A model generated the notes under the pieces. It was not told the DNA's origin. It saw only the letters and a list, made by a program, of their open reading frames with translations, and did not search any database. A stretch of 64,000 bases of DNA from Sphingomonas gellani. GTDB taxonomy: Bacteria; Pseudomonadota; Alphaproteobacteria; Sphingomonadales; Sphingomonadaceae. The translations under genes and the position numbers were made by a program. Positions 63,704 through 64,000 of this stretch are shown here, piece after piece. The stretch covers positions 1-64,000 of the forward strand of contig NZ_FOCF01000011.1 of assembly GCF_900110035.1 (NCBI RefSeq). Direction: 5' to 3'. Position 1 is the first letter of the stretch; every line of letters begins with the position of its first letter.

Positions 63704-64000
63704 TTATCCGAACAGCCACCCGCCGATCAACCGACCCGGCAACAGGGTGAAGAAACCCGCCACCGCCAGCCCCAGATAGGTCAGCGCCATGGTCCGTTGG
63801 TGCGCGGCGATGTCGCGCCGCATCGCCTGCATCACGCCGCGCGGGATCATCACCAGCACCAGGATCGACAACAGGTGGATGACGGAAAAGCTGCCGGTCA
63901 TGCCGCGCAGCCCGAAACTCGACAGCGCCGCCATCAGCATCAGCCCGGCCCACAGCCGCCCCAGCATCCGGTGCGTCGCATCGCCCTTTCGCCGCAACAG
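63704..64000 (-). CDS. DUF2306 family membrane protein (C-terminal part, cut by window edge)
   Basis: The frame is open to the right edge, so this is the last 98 or so residues of a larger gene that starts outside. The visible part starts LLRRKGDATHRMLGRLW, a DUF2306 hallmark (K-G-x-x-H-R-xx-G-R), followed by helices with SFSVIHLLSILVLVMIPRGV and a final LTYLGLAVAGFFTLLPGRLI. Family function is unknown. Convergent with purK. Confidence 0.8.
   Translation of the reverse strand: MLRRKGDATHRMLGRLWAGLMLMAALSSFGLRGMTGSFSVIHLLSILVLVMIPRGVMQAMRRDIAAHQRTMALTYLGLAVAGFFTLLPGRLIGGWLFG

Overview
The window is GC-rich (roughly two thirds G+C) chromosomal DNA from an alphaproteobacterium, almost certainly a sphingomonad (Sphingomonas or a close relative). 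The pointers are the gene order hisS-prfA-prmC-DUF4167, the proA-nadD-rsfS-rlmH-envC-ctpA-coq7 and tilS-ftsH clusters, a Xanthomonas/sphingomonad-type TonB-dependent receptor, a GapR (DUF2312) homologue, ubiquinone genes (ubiG, coq7) and an alphaproteobacterial rRNA leader at the left edge. I see no phage, insertion sequence, CRISPR array, tRNA gene or plasmid function. Most of the window is core chromosome.

Layout. Positions 1-532 hold the promoter and leader of an rRNA operon running out of the window to the left, and the terminator of the DUF4167 gene. 533-4868 (minus) is the translation cluster hisS-prfA-prmC followed by the DUF4167 gene. 4918-8377 (plus) holds a DUF1345 membrane protein, an M61 peptidase and inorganic pyrophosphatase. 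8400-11596 (minus) holds a coupled TfoX/GNAT/EamA trio, then ispG with a small secreted protein. 11699-14731 (plus) holds an acyltransferase, an isoaspartyl peptidase and an S1/P1 nuclease. 14728-16137 (minus) is an SPFH protein / ribbon-helix-helix / small membrane protein operon. 16331-23134 holds an FAH-family hydrolase, a lone astB, a large TonB receptor and a divergent MHS-type transporter. 23365-29915 holds lysC, ubiG, an aldo/keto reductase, DedA, and the minus-strand run ctpA-dsbB-coq7-secreted protein.

30103-36303 is the most unusual part. A chemoreceptor gene on the plus strand lies inside the minus-strand cluster proA-nadD-rsfS-rlmH-envC / ctpA, and is followed by four decayed tandem copies of its own 3' end, two of them with a clear stop-codon-centred hairpin. 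In the same cluster rlmH has no ATG, GTG or TTG start and appears to begin at a CTG overlapping the rsfS stop.

36370-45331 holds a DUF3667 protein, a small secreted protein, and the minus-strand envelope and proteostasis series ptsP, rodZ-like, cpoB, tilS, ftsH. 45440-51583 holds a Na+/H+ antiporter and the Holliday-junction set ruvB, (esterase), ruvA, ruvC, followed by yebC and DUF1003. 51699-57545 holds a HerA-like ATPase, a MerR regulator, the GapR homologue, a DUF1244 protein, pyruvate kinase, a HAD hydrolase and a zinc-free ribosomal protein L36. 57715-64000 holds a lipoprotein coupled to an M14 carboxypeptidase, a glutaredoxin-MauE fusion behind a MerR-type operator, a dienelactone hydrolase, gpmA, a frameshifted SemiSWEET gene, purE, purK, and the C-terminal part of a DUF2306 protein cut by the window edge.

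Short genes and signals added by reading the sequence directly are the L36 gene, the full-length rlmH, the broken SemiSWEET gene, the rRNA promoter and boxA, several hairpins, and the repeat array at 31.9-32.3 kb. No database search was run. Family names rest on motifs and remembered family features.
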